In this document: in pieces, positions 9,827 to 18,138 of the stretch
How the letters are laid out: each line of letters starts with the position of its first letter
Numbering within the stretch: the stretch's first letter is position 1
From: Christensenella sp. UBA5327
GTDB lineage: Bacteria > Bacillota > Clostridia > Christensenellales > Aristaeellaceae
Direction: 5' to 3'
Assembly (NCBI GenBank): GCA_002411105.1
Contig: DHQX01000025.1
Location: 1-50,792, forward strand
Length of the DNA: 50,792 nt
Program-made: the position numbers and the translations under genes
The notes under the pieces: model-generated
The model's database searches: none
Seen by the model: only the letters and a program-made list of their open reading frames with translations
What the model was told of the DNA's origin: nothing

Positions 9827-10345
9827 TTACCGCCGGTTGCGGCCTGGGCGAGCGCCGGGCTGGCTGGGAGCAAACTGGCCTTGACCGGGGCGGCGGCCCC
9901 GCATGCCGGGGTTCTGGGCGTGGTCGCAGAGGCCATCGCCGTTAGCATCCACAAAGTTGCGGCCCTGGCCCTTGCCCATCATGCCCCGGCCTGACATGTG
10001 GCGGCCCCGGCCAACAGCGCGGTCCTGCCTGCCCTGGCCCTGGTTTTCGGTGCCCAGGTTGTCGCATACACCATCCTGGTTTTCATCAGTGAAATTGGGA
10101 GCAGCCGGGTTTTGGCCCTGGGGTTGGCCGCAGTTGTCGCAGATGCCGTCGTTGTCGGCATCCTCAAACGCGGTCTGAGGTGTGGTGGCGGGCGCTTCGG
10201 GGACGGTCTGGCGCCAGCGGCGGCCATAGAAGGGCTGGGCGGTGGTGGGTTCAGCCTCCGGGGTGGCGGGCGCCTCAGCAGCCAGGCCAAACACCGGCAG
10301 AGCGACAAGCAGCGCCATCACCAGTATCACAAGTGTCTTTTTCAT
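9827..10345 (-). CDS. Small secreted protein with Cys-bearing Ca-loop-like repeats
   Basis: I do not recognise a named family. The 172-residue protein has a clear signal peptide (MKKTLVIL, cleavage near LAAEA), then a Pro/Ala/Thr/Glu-rich stretch. Three copies of a D-x-(D/N)-x-D-G-x-C-D loop follow (DADNDGICDN, DENQDGVCDN, DANGDGLCDH) at about residues 61, 87 and 136. The tail is rich in Arg, Gly and Gln. The Asp/Asn spacing resembles calcium loops of EF-hand, dockerin or thrombospondin type-3 repeats, so divalent-cation binding outside the cell is a reasonable guess. The cysteine in every loop is unusual and could form disulfides or bind metal. An AAGGAG site precedes the ATG. Confidence 0.65.
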   Translation of the reverse strand: MKKTLVILVMALLVALPVFGLAAEAPATPEAEPTTAQPFYGRRWRQTVPEAPATTPQTAFEDADNDGICDNCGQPQGQNPAAPNFTDENQDGVCDNLGTENQGQGRQDRAVGRGRHMSGRGMMGKGQGRNFVDANGDGLCDHAQNPGMRGRRPGQGQFAPSQPGARPGRNRR

Positions 10346-10449
10346 GGGGGGTCTCCTTTGATGGATTCAGCAATCTCTTGCTGTGCTTTAACTTTAACCC
10401 CCAATCGTGACAAAAGTGTGTTTTTTTGCGTGAGAGTTTGGCACATTTA

Positions 10450-11352
10450 TCATCCGATGCGTTCATAATATTCCAAAAGGCTTAACCCCGCGATGCCCTC
10501 GAGATGCTTCTGGGAATAGCCCCTGGCCCGCAGCGCGTCAATCAGCTTGGGGAAATCAGCGGGGTTATCCAGCCCTTCCGGCTTGCTGGAGATGCCGTCA
10601 AAGTCGCTGCCAAAGCCCACCATGCCCTCGCCGCCCAGCTGGTGCATGTGGTCGATGTGGTCAACCAGGGTATTAAGGGTGCAGGGCTGGCACTCTTCAA
10701 CCAAAAAGGCAGGGTAGAAGTTGAGGCCGATATAGCCCCCGGCTTTGAACAGGTCCTTTAGCTGCTGGTCGGTGAGGTTGCGGGGATGATCCCTGAGTTT
10801 CCGGCAGCAGGAGTGGGAGGCCAGGGGCGGGGCAAAGGTTTTGTTCAGGATATCATAGAAGCCCGCGATGTTCAGGTGGGACAGGTCCACCGCGATTTTA
10901 AGCCGCTGCATTTCCTTGACTGCTTCCAATCCATAAGGCTTCAGGCCCTGATCCTCATTCACACAGGCAGGGATGCCCAGGGCGTTTTCGTAGTTCCAGG
11001 TGACCGCTGCCATGCGCACGCCTTTTTCCCGGTAGTGGGATATGGTATGCAGCCCAGGGGCAAATACCTCGCAGCCCTCGATGGACAGCATGGTTTTGAC
11101 CACGCCCTCTTCCGCCTCGCTGGGGTCAAAGGCCTGCTTCCAGCCCTGGGCTTTCAGGGTTTCATAGGCGGCCAGCATGGCCTCAAATCGCTTTTCAATG
11201 TGCGAGGGGTTGTCATCCTCCCCCACGAACATGGCCAGCACCTGGAGGCTGACCCCGCCTTCTTCCAGGCGCTTCATGGTCACGTCCAGGTTTTCAGGCT
11301 TGTCACAGGCGATGCGGTAGAGGGTATCCGCGTGGGTATCACATAGAATCAT
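10450..11352 (-). CDS. Membrane dipeptidase family protein (peptidase M19)
   Basis: This 300-residue zinc-dependent dipeptidase belongs to the renal-dipeptidase family, which cleaves dipeptides and accepts D-residues at the C-terminal side. Metal ligands are visible in the opening DTHADT (His-x-Asp), in SIEGCE, in VDLSHLN and in ASHS. The C-terminal GFGSDFDGI segment is also diagnostic. No signal peptide is present, so the bacterial protein is cytoplasmic despite the family name. An AAGGAG site precedes the ATG. It lies 25 bases after a GNAT acetyltransferase gene on the same strand, so the two may share a transcript. Confidence 0.9.
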   Translation of the reverse strand: MILCDTHADTLYRIACDKPENLDVTMKRLEEGGVSLQVLAMFVGEDDNPSHIEKRFEAMLAAYETLKAQGWKQAFDPSEAEEGVVKTMLSIEGCEVFAPGLHTISHYREKGVRMAAVTWNYENALGIPACVNEDQGLKPYGLEAVKEMQRLKIAVDLSHLNIAGFYDILNKTFAPPLASHSCCRKLRDHPRNLTDQQLKDLFKAGGYIGLNFYPAFLVEECQPCTLNTLVDHIDHMHQLGGEGMVGFGSDFDGISSKPEGLDNPADFPKLIDALRARGYSQKHLEGIAGLSLLEYYERIG

Positions 11353-11377
11353 GTCAGGACTCCTTTTCTTTCATGGC

Positions 11378-11917
11378 TTATAGCGCGTCATACATCTCCC
11401 GGGTTAGCTCATAGTCCACCGCCGATTGGGGGCGGCCCAGCTGGTCGGTCCAGCAGTTTTCCCGCACCCCCATGCGCTGGGCGCCCATAGATTCATACAC
11501 ATGCTGGGCGCGGGTGTTCTGGAGGTTGGTGTCCCAAACAATGCGGTGGATGGGTATTTTGTTGTTGATGGTGGGGTCACAAAACAGGTGGTCAAAGGTC
11601 ATCCGGATGATTTTGCGCCCGTATCCCTTGTTTTGAAAAGCTGGATCGCAAATTTTCCACCCTGGATTCGCCTCGTTGTCCCCGATGCCAAAGCTCATTT
11701 CACCCACCGGCTGGCCATCAATTTCGATGATCAGAAGCTGGCTCAGTTTGCCCTCATACTGGCGGATAGCGTCCCGGGTTTCTTCCATGCTCTGCCCCAA
11801 GCCCTTGGGGAAGCCCGCGTGGGCCATCACCGTGCCGTCGTTCCACCAGACGTTAAGCAGCGGCGCGTCCTCAAGCACGGCGCTGCGCAGCACAATACTC
11901 TCTTGTTGTATCCGCAA
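11378..11917 (-). CDS. GNAT family N-acetyltransferase
   Basis: This 179-residue acetyltransferase would move an acetyl group from acetyl-CoA to an amine. The fold is shown by the opening IVLRSAVLEDAPLLNVWWNDG, a QPVGEMSFGIGD strand, and the acetyl-CoA loop QNKGYGRKIIRMTFDHLF near residue 105. An N-T-RAQHVYESMGAQRMG segment follows. The substrate cannot be inferred. The start is a TTG at 11917, supported by AAGGAGAGG 5-7 bases upstream; no in-frame ATG lies nearby. It sits between a terminator-like hairpin and the M19 dipeptidase gene. Confidence 0.85.
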   Translation of the reverse strand: MRIQQESIVLRSAVLEDAPLLNVWWNDGTVMAHAGFPKGLGQSMEETRDAIRQYEGKLSQLLIIEIDGQPVGEMSFGIGDNEANPGWKICDPAFQNKGYGRKIIRMTFDHLFCDPTINNKIPIHRIVWDTNLQNTRAQHVYESMGAQRMGVRENCWTDQLGRPQSAVDYELTREMYDAL

Positions 11918-11943
11918 AAGCCTCTCCTTTATTCAGCATACGC

Positions 11944-11972
11944 AAAGAGGCCAGGGAATGCCTGGCCTCTTT
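11944..11972 (-). terminator. Terminator-like stem-loop after the HPr-like gene
   Basis: A perfect 12-bp inverted repeat (11944-11955 with 11961-11972, loop of 5) lies 14 bases past the stop of the HPr-like gene. On the minus strand the stem ends in CTCTTT, a short T-run, so termination is likely but may be leaky. Confidence 0.65.
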
Positions 11973-11985
11973 GCTGTCAAGGGGT

Positions 11986-12213
11986 TTACACGACAAACGC
12001 TTTTAGATCGTTTAGCAGGTCATCGCACTCATCGGCGTAGATCTCCAGCGTGATGGGCTTTGACAAATCCAGGGAAAAAATGCCCAGGATGGATTTGGCA
12101 TCCACCACATGGCGACCGGCCCGGAGATCCATGTCATAGTTGTAGCGGTTGGCTACGTTGACAAAGGTCTTGACCTCCTCGGCGTAACTAAGCTTAATTG
12201 GCACTGATTTCAT
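11986..12213 (-). CDS. HPr-like protein lacking the phosphorylatable His15
   Basis: This 75-residue protein aligns with the HPr/Crh fold. It shows ANRYNYDMDLRAGRHVVDAKSILGIFSL, matching the regulatory Ser46 region (NAKSIMGLMSL in Crh), and an LTLEIYADE-type last strand. The catalytic loop G-L-H-A-R-P that carries His15 is missing and replaced by a short SYAEEVK stretch, so it cannot pass phosphate in the PTS. By analogy with Crh, the kept serine could be a target of HPr kinase and act in carbon catabolite control; that is inference. It has its own promoter (12243-12271), an AGGAGGA site and a terminator, so it is monocistronic. Confidence 0.8.
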   Translation of the reverse strand: MKSVPIKLSYAEEVKTFVNVANRYNYDMDLRAGRHVVDAKSILGIFSLDLSKPITLEIYADECDDLLNDLKAFVV

Positions 12214-12242
12214 GTCTCTTCCTCCTATATGTCACTGTGCCC

Positions 12243-12271
12243 ATTATACATGAGCGGGCTTGTCTCTACAA
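12243..12271 (-). promoter_or_regulatory. Sigma-A promoter of the HPr-like gene
   Basis: On the minus strand TTGTAG (12271-12266) and TATAAT (12248-12243) are 17 bases apart, 30 bases upstream of the start codon. The -35 box lies immediately beside the pepF stop codon. Confidence 0.75.
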
Positions 12272-12276
12272 GAAGC

Positions 12277-13974
12277 TCAGCGAACCTTTGATTTGTCCAG
12301 CCCATCAAGGTATTGCTCCAGCTCCGGCGTGATCTTGGCGATGGTGCCCTCTTCAAAGGGGCTGAGCAGCCCGGCGGCGGGCACCAGCTTCTTGAAGGGG
12401 ATCCGGCCGGAATCCCGGCACAGCTTCAGATAGGAGGCCCAGGCCTTGTCATGGTCTTTCCGGTCCCAGTTGAAATACTGGAAGGCGCAGACCTGGGAGA
12501 GGGTGTAATCCAGATAGTAGAAGGGGTAGAGGTAGACATGCAGCTGCTTTTGCCAGCGGCCGCCGTTCTCCAGGAAGGCCAGTCCGTCATAGTCCAGGTG
12601 CGGCAGGAATTTCTTCTCGATCTCGCGGTATTTGGCCCGGCGTTCCTGGGGGGTGGCATCCACGTTGAGATAGACCCACTCCTGGAACTCATCGATGGAA
12701 GCGCCGTAAGGCAGGAACTGGATGGCCTCTGCCACATGGGCGTAGTAGTATTTCTCGCTGTCCTCCTTAAAGAAGGACGCCATCCAGGGATGGGTGAAAT
12801 ACTCCATGGACATGGAGTGGATTTCCGCCACCTCGCTGGTGTATTCGGCCAGATCCATCAGCTCGGTCTCCCGCTGCAAGAAGCCCTGGAAGGCATGTCC
12901 CGCCTCATGGGTGAGAACATCCACGTCCCCTGAGGTGCCGTTGAAGTTGCTGAAGATGAAAGGCACCTTGTAGTCCGCCAGGAAGGTCATATAGCCGCCG
13001 TTGGCCTTGCCGGGCTTGGTGGTGAGGTCCATCAGCTCCTGGCTGGTCATGACGCCGAAGAACTCCTCGGTCTCGGGCGAGAGGGCTTGATACATCTCCT
13101 TGGCCTGGGCGACCATGTAGGGCTCCTCCCCCTTGGGGGTGGGGTTGCCGGAGAGGAACATGAGGGAATAGTCATAGAACTTCATGTCATCAATGCCGAT
13201 GCGCTTGGCCTGCTCTTGATAGAGCTTCTGGGCCAGCGGCACCACATGCTTGACGATCTGCTCGCGGTAGACCCGGGCATCCTCCATCGTCCAGTCGGTT
13301 CGGCCCATGCGGGCATAGGCCACGGGGATGAAGCTGTCATAGCCCATTTTCTGCCCGATGCCGTGGCGCAGTTTGACCAGCTTGTCATACAGCGTGTCAA
13401 GGGCTTCCTGATGCTGGGCGATCCAGCCCCAGGAGGCGGCGCTGGCGCGGCGGCGCATATCCCGGTCCTTGGATTCCATGAAGGGAATCATGCCCGAGAG
13501 GTTGCGTGTTTCGCCCTCAAACTCGATTTCCGCAGAGGCCATCAGCCGCTGATACTCGCTTTTGAGCTTGTTTTCTTCCACCAGGTCGTCCAGGATTTCC
13601 GGGCGGAAGGTGTCCAGTTTTACCTTGTATTTTTCAAGCAAATGCTCGCCATATTTCTTGGCCACCGCCGCCTTGTGGGGAGACTCCAGGGTGATGCGGG
13701 CTGCCTGGGTGGAGATTTCTGCAAAGCGGGGCAAGGCTTCGTCCATCACGTCTTTTTCTGCGGAATAGAAGGGGTCTTTTGTGTTGATGGTGTTGCGGAT
13801 ATAGGCCAGGGTCTGCTGGGTGCCGAGATTTCTGCCGACTTTGTCCAGCGCTTCCATGGCCTTGAAGAAGTCCTCCGCGGTGGGGGCTTTTTCCATGTCC
13901 TCAAGCAGGGCTTTCATCTGGTTGTAAAGCGCGTCAAAGTCTGGCCGTTTGTAAGGCATCTCACTGAATTTCAT
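12277..13974 (-). CDS. pepF: Oligoendopeptidase F-type peptidase (M3 family)
   Basis: This 565-residue cytoplasmic zinc metallopeptidase trims short peptides. The thermolysin-like motif HEAGH is in LTHEAGHAFQGF near residue 355, and the third ligand glutamate is in the following TSEVAEIHSMSMEY helix. The N-terminal helical region (FDALYNQMKALLEDME) and the long C-terminal helical bowl match M3B oligoendopeptidases, and the length is typical. It starts 23 bases after gltX on the same strand and probably ends the glnS-gltX-pepF transcript. A GAAAGGG site precedes the ATG. Confidence 0.92.
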   Translation of the reverse strand: MKFSEMPYKRPDFDALYNQMKALLEDMEKAPTAEDFFKAMEALDKVGRNLGTQQTLAYIRNTINTKDPFYSAEKDVMDEALPRFAEISTQAARITLESPHKAAVAKKYGEHLLEKYKVKLDTFRPEILDDLVEENKLKSEYQRLMASAEIEFEGETRNLSGMIPFMESKDRDMRRRASAASWGWIAQHQEALDTLYDKLVKLRHGIGQKMGYDSFIPVAYARMGRTDWTMEDARVYREQIVKHVVPLAQKLYQEQAKRIGIDDMKFYDYSLMFLSGNPTPKGEEPYMVAQAKEMYQALSPETEEFFGVMTSQELMDLTTKPGKANGGYMTFLADYKVPFIFSNFNGTSGDVDVLTHEAGHAFQGFLQRETELMDLAEYTSEVAEIHSMSMEYFTHPWMASFFKEDSEKYYYAHVAEAIQFLPYGASIDEFQEWVYLNVDATPQERRAKYREIEKKFLPHLDYDGLAFLENGGRWQKQLHVYLYPFYYLDYTLSQVCAFQYFNWDRKDHDKAWASYLKLCRDSGRIPFKKLVPAAGLLSPFEEGTIAKITPELEQYLDGLDKSKVR

Positions 13975-13997
13975 GTGTGTTCCCTTTCTTGGCTGTT

Positions 13998-15446
13998 TTA
14001 ATTATCATCTATCGCCGCGTCAAGCCTGCGCAGCGTTTCTTCCTTGCCTAACAGCCAGGCGATCTCAATCGCCCCGCCGGGGGTGGAGGCCTGCCCGGAA
14101 ATAGCCACCCTGAGGGGCCAGAGCAGGGTGCCGTTTTTCAGCCCTGCCTGGGCGATTCCTGACATCAGCGCCTCGTGGAGCGCGGCTTCCGTCCAGGGTT
14201 CAAGGGGGCTGAGAATGTCCCTGGCCAGTTGAAGGGCCGGCAGCAGGCTTTCCGGGGTGCTCTTCTGCTTCTTGTTCAGATACAGCTCCCGGTCAAATTC
14301 AGGCATCTGCTTTAGGAAAGATACCATCTCCGGCACCCGGTTAAACACCTCGGTGCGGCCCTGCATGAGTTCTGCCAGGCGGCGGTAATCAATGCCGGAG
14401 CCTTTCAGCGCCTGGTCAAACCAGGGGGTGGCCATCTCAAGGTATTTTTCGGGAGGCAACTGGCGGATATACTCGGCATTGAACCAGGTGAGCTTTTCCA
14501 TGTTGAAGATGGCGGGGGATTTGTTGAGGCCCTTGGCGTCAAAAACCTCCACCAGCTCTTCCAGCGTGAAAAACTCCCGGTCATTTCCCGGACTCCAGCC
14601 AAGGAGTGCGATGAAATTGATGATGGCCTCTTTCAGGTAGCCCATCTCCAGCAAATCCTCAAAGGAGGGGTCGCCGTGGCGCTTGGAGAGCTTGCGGGTG
14701 GCATCCTTCATCACCACCGGCAGGTGGATATAAACAGGCGGCGTCCAGCCAAAGGCCTGGTAGAGCAAATTATATTTGGGGGCGCTGGAAAGGTATTCCG
14801 TGCCCCTGGTGACGTGGCTGATGGCCATCAGGTGGTCATCGATGACATTGGCAAAGTTGTAGGTGGGCAGGCCATCGGCCTTGATGAGCACGTTGTCATC
14901 CAGCGTAGCACAGTCAGCCTGGATGTGGCCAAAGAGCAGGTCATCAAAGGAGGCGGTGCCGGAGGTGGGGATATTCTGGCGGATCACGAAGGATTCGCCG
15001 GAAGCCATGCGGGCCTGGGCTTCCTCTTTGGAGAGGTTCAGGCAATGCTTGTCATATTTCCAGGTTTCACCCCGGGCCTCAGCCGCCTGGCGGCGCTCAT
15101 CCAGCTGCTCTTTGGTGCAAAAGCAGGGGTAGGCCGCGCCCTTTTCCACCAGCTCCAGGGCGTAGGGCAGGTAGGTGTCCTTGCGCTGGGTTTGGATATA
15201 GGGGCCGTAGTCCCCGCCCACATCCGGGCCTTCATCGTAGAAAAGTCCCGCCTCACGGAGGGAGGAATAGATCAGCTCAATGGCGCCGGGTACCTCCCGC
15301 TCCTGGTCGGTGTCTTCAATGCGCAGGATGAATTTGCCGCCGTGCTTTTTGGCGAACAGGTAGGTGTATAGCGCGGTGCGCAAGCCCCCCAGGTGCAGGT
15401 ATCCGGTTGGGCTGGGGGCAAAACGGGTGCGGACTGGTTGATTCAT
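13998..15446 (-). CDS. gltX: Glutamyl-tRNA synthetase
   Basis: This 482-residue class I synthetase charges tRNA-Glu. The HIGH-type motif lies in PSPTGYLHLGGLRTAL near residue 13, and the KMSKS-type motif is KLSKRHGD near residue 252. The C-terminal anticodon-binding region runs to the end, and the length is normal. A GlnRS gene lies 21 bases upstream on the same strand. Because GlnRS is present, this enzyme may be the discriminating form that charges only tRNA-Glu, but the residues that decide this were not examined. An AAGAAAGG ribosome site lies before the ATG. Confidence 0.96.
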   Translation of the reverse strand: MNQPVRTRFAPSPTGYLHLGGLRTALYTYLFAKKHGGKFILRIEDTDQEREVPGAIELIYSSLREAGLFYDEGPDVGGDYGPYIQTQRKDTYLPYALELVEKGAAYPCFCTKEQLDERRQAAEARGETWKYDKHCLNLSKEEAQARMASGESFVIRQNIPTSGTASFDDLLFGHIQADCATLDDNVLIKADGLPTYNFANVIDDHLMAISHVTRGTEYLSSAPKYNLLYQAFGWTPPVYIHLPVVMKDATRKLSKRHGDPSFEDLLEMGYLKEAIINFIALLGWSPGNDREFFTLEELVEVFDAKGLNKSPAIFNMEKLTWFNAEYIRQLPPEKYLEMATPWFDQALKGSGIDYRRLAELMQGRTEVFNRVPEMVSFLKQMPEFDRELYLNKKQKSTPESLLPALQLARDILSPLEPWTEAALHEALMSGIAQAGLKNGTLLWPLRVAISGQASTPGGAIEIAWLLGKEETLRRLDAAIDDN

Positions 15447-15467
15447 GGCTGGCCTTTCTTATTGCGC

Positions 15468-17168
15468 TTAATTGGGGCGGTAGCTGTCTTTGAGCCCCAC
15501 GACGAGGTTGAACACCGGATGGGTGGGGGTGGAGTCCCGGTCCTTACAGAAGTACCCTACCCGGAGAAACTGGAAGGTGTCGCCCACCGAGGCACCCAGG
15601 GCCACGGGCTCTGCAAAGCCCTCCATCACCCGCAGGCTTTCCGGGTTGAGGCGGGAGATGAAGTCCTTCTTGTCGCCTTCTTCGTTGACCCCTTCATCGT
15701 CAAGCAGCAGCGGCTCATAGAGCCGGGCTTTGATGGGCACCGCATCAGCGGCGCTCACCCAGTGCAGGGTGCCCTTCACCTTGCGCTCAGCCCCGGGGCT
15801 GCCGGAGCGGCTGTCCAGATCCACCGTGCACAGAAGTTGGGTGACCCGGCCGTCCTCGTCCTTGACCACCTCATCACAGCGGATGATGTAAGCGCCCTTC
15901 AAGCGCACCTCGCCGCCCGGACGCAGGCGGAAGAACTTCCTGGGCGGGTCCTCCATGAAGTCATCCCGCTCGATATATAGCTCTCTGGAGAACCGCAGCG
16001 TCCGCTCGCCCATCTCGGGGTGGTCGGGGTGGTTTTCCAGGGTGAGGGTATCGGTCTTGCCTTCCTCCCAGTTGGTGAGAACCACCTTGACCGGGTCAAG
16101 CACCGCCATCACCCGGGGCACCCGGGCGCCCAGGTCGTTTCTCACGCAGTGCTCAAGCAGCGCAAACTCCACCGTGCTGTCGGCCTTGGCCAGGCCCACC
16201 CGGCCAATAAAATCGCGGATGGCCTCGGGCGTATAGCCCCGGCGGCGCATGGCGATGAGCGTGGGCATCCGGGGGTCATCCCAGCCGGAGACATAGCCCT
16301 CCTCCACCAGGCGGCGCAGGTAGCGCTTGGACATCACGGTGCGGGTGATGTTCAGGCGCGCAAACTCAATCTGCCGGGGGCCATGGGTGAGGGCGCCCAG
16401 CTTATCCCGGTGGGGTGCTCTGAAGCCCGCCTGCTCCACCACCCAGTCATACAGGGGCCTGTGGTCCTCATACTCCAGGCTGCACAGGCTGTGGGTGATG
16501 TTTTCGATGGCGTCCCCCAGGGGGTGGGAGTAGTCATACATGGGGTAGATGCACCAGTCGTTGCCGGTGCGGTGATGCTCTTTGTAGAGGATGCGGTACA
16601 TGACCGGATCCCGCATGTTGATGTTGGGGGAGGCCATATCGATCTTGGCCCTGAGGACGTAGCGCCCTTCAGGGAATTCGCCTGCCTTCATGCGCCTGAA
16701 CAGGTTAAGGCTCTCTTCCGCCGGGCGCTCCCGCCAGGGGCTGTTCTTGCCGGGCTCTTTGAGGGTGCCCCGGTACTCCCGCATTTCCTCCTGGCTCAGT
16801 TCATCCACATAGGCCAAGCCGCGCTTGATGAAGTCCTCCGCGATGTCATAGCACTGCTGGTAATAATCGCTGGCGAAAAAAAGGCCGCCGTTCCACTCAA
16901 AGCCCAGCCACCTGATATCCTCCATGATGCCGTCCACAAACTCAGTCTCTTCCTTTTCCGGGTTTGTGTCGTCAAAGCGCAGGTTGCATAGCCCGTCATA
17001 GCGCTGGGCAGTGTCAAAATCGGTCACCAGCGCCTTGCAGTGGCCGATGTGCAGATATCCATTGGGTTCCGGCGGGAAACGGGTGTGCACCCGTTCGTAC
17101 TTGCCGGCCTTCAAATCCTCATCAATCGCGTCCCAGATAAAGTTGCTGCGCTCTGCTTCAATGCTCAT
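15468..17168 (-). CDS. glnS: Glutaminyl-tRNA synthetase
   Basis: This 566-residue class I synthetase charges tRNA-Gln directly. It has PPEPNGYLHIGHCKAL near residue 32 (HIGH at 40-43), the GlnRS/GluRS-specific RFDDTNPEKE, and the KMSKS-type VMSKR near residue 277. Two C-terminal beta-barrel anticodon domains follow (HPDHPEMGERTLRFSRELYIE onward). Most Firmicutes lack GlnRS and make Gln-tRNA by amidation, so its presence is notable; GlnRS is known to have spread by transfer from other groups. An upstream in-frame start at 17198 is possible, but the family start and spacing favour 17168. A strong promoter lies at 17201-17229, with no room for a T-box leader. Confidence 0.96.
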   Translation of the reverse strand: MSIEAERSNFIWDAIDEDLKAGKYERVHTRFPPEPNGYLHIGHCKALVTDFDTAQRYDGLCNLRFDDTNPEKEETEFVDGIMEDIRWLGFEWNGGLFFASDYYQQCYDIAEDFIKRGLAYVDELSQEEMREYRGTLKEPGKNSPWRERPAEESLNLFRRMKAGEFPEGRYVLRAKIDMASPNINMRDPVMYRILYKEHHRTGNDWCIYPMYDYSHPLGDAIENITHSLCSLEYEDHRPLYDWVVEQAGFRAPHRDKLGALTHGPRQIEFARLNITRTVMSKRYLRRLVEEGYVSGWDDPRMPTLIAMRRRGYTPEAIRDFIGRVGLAKADSTVEFALLEHCVRNDLGARVPRVMAVLDPVKVVLTNWEEGKTDTLTLENHPDHPEMGERTLRFSRELYIERDDFMEDPPRKFFRLRPGGEVRLKGAYIIRCDEVVKDEDGRVTQLLCTVDLDSRSGSPGAERKVKGTLHWVSAADAVPIKARLYEPLLLDDEGVNEEGDKKDFISRLNPESLRVMEGFAEPVALGASVGDTFQFLRVGYFCKDRDSTPTHPVFNLVVGLKDSYRPN

Positions 17169-17200
17169 GCTGCTTCCGCCCTTCTTTGCAATACGCAATG

Positions 17201-17229
17201 ATTATACAGGGGAAGGGCGTTTCTTACAA
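17201..17229 (-). promoter_or_regulatory. Sigma-A promoter of glnS-gltX-pepF
   Basis: On the minus strand TTGTAA (17229-17224) and TATAAT (17206-17201) have a 17-base spacer. The expected 5' leader is only about 25 bases, so no riboswitch or T-box controls this unit. Confidence 0.82.
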
Positions 17230-17264
17230 GGAAGGGTGAGATTTGTTCTGCTGTAAGAGCGCTG

Positions 17265-18119
17265 TTATGCCTGGGTGATCATCCAGCTTTTGCCCACGGG
17301 GCTTATGCGCAGTTTGCCCGCCTGCTCCAGCCGCCTGCACCAGGCCTGCGGCGTGCTGCCTTCCTCAAAGTCGAAGGCCTGGCGGATCTCCTCCATGCTC
17401 AGCGTTTGATATTGATGCAGCAACTCCAGCAGCGCACGGTCTTCCGGCGGGCTGGCCTGGGGCAGGATGGCGCCGCCGGTGAGCTTTGTGATGGATTTGA
17501 CAAACTCCTGGAAAGGGATGTGTCCGGCAAGGCGCAGGGCTTTGCCCTGATACTTCAGGATATAGGAGGGGAACAGGTCTATGCTGTTTTCCATGGCCAG
17601 GCGCAAATCCTGCTGGAAGGCTTTCAGCGCGCTGCCGTCGGTGAGCGCCGCCGCGTATTTTTTCTGATCGATGCCACAAATTCCCGCCAGTTCGTACAGG
17701 ACAGGCGCCTGGGCGGTGGGCAAGGCCTGGGCCATGGTGGCCTGGCGAACGTGCCTGAGGAAGCGGTTGGCGTGCTGGGGTGTGGCGATCTGGGCGGCCT
17801 TGAAGGCGATGTTCTGCGGCCAGGAGGAGGGGGTGGCTTCTGAAAAAAGCCGGAAGCCCTCCGTGTGGATGGGCATGTGGTGGGTTTCGGCAGTGTCCTC
17901 ATAGTGCTGGGCGATGCTGGCGTTGATCTGGTCCATCGTCTGGTTGCCCGTGAGGCCGGCGTCAGGGTCATCAAAGACGTGGATGTCCTTCACCATGCCG
18001 CTGGCTATGTGGTGTATATCCACGGCGCCCGGGTAATGGGTCTCCAGGCCCCGGAACAGGGCCTCGGCCGCCCAGCACCACACGCAGACCGGATCAGTGA
18101 AAGCAAAAAGGGTCAGCAT
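17265..18119 (-). CDS. DsbA-family thioredoxin-fold protein (cytoplasmic, YjbH/FrnE-like)
   Basis: This 284-residue protein has a thioredoxin-like DsbA fold. The redox motif CVWC is in FTDPVCVWCWAAEAL near residue 12, and a cis-proline loop in IDLFPSYIL falls near residue 195. No signal peptide exists, so it acts in the cytoplasm. About 60 extra C-terminal residues (ALLELLHQYQTLSMEEIRQAF onward) look like a small winged-helix domain. Cytoplasmic DsbA-like proteins of Firmicutes include YjbH, the adaptor that delivers the regulator Spx to ClpXP, but a general dithiol role is equally possible. It is the third gene after pdxA and the rRNA methyltransferase, and an AGGAGG site precedes the ATG. 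Confidence 0.8.
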   Translation of the reverse strand: MLTLFAFTDPVCVWCWAAEALFRGLETHYPGAVDIHHIASGMVKDIHVFDDPDAGLTGNQTMDQINASIAQHYEDTAETHHMPIHTEGFRLFSEATPSSWPQNIAFKAAQIATPQHANRFLRHVRQATMAQALPTAQAPVLYELAGICGIDQKKYAAALTDGSALKAFQQDLRLAMENSIDLFPSYILKYQGKALRLAGHIPFQEFVKSITKLTGGAILPQASPPEDRALLELLHQYQTLSMEEIRQAFDFEEGSTPQAWCRRLEQAGKLRISPVGKSWMITQA

Positions 18120-18138
18120 GAGTAATCCTCCTGTATTC

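Noticed and set aside
17169..17264. T-box or other riboswitch upstream of glnS
   Set aside because: The promoter lies only about 35 bases before the start codon, so there is no leader long enough.
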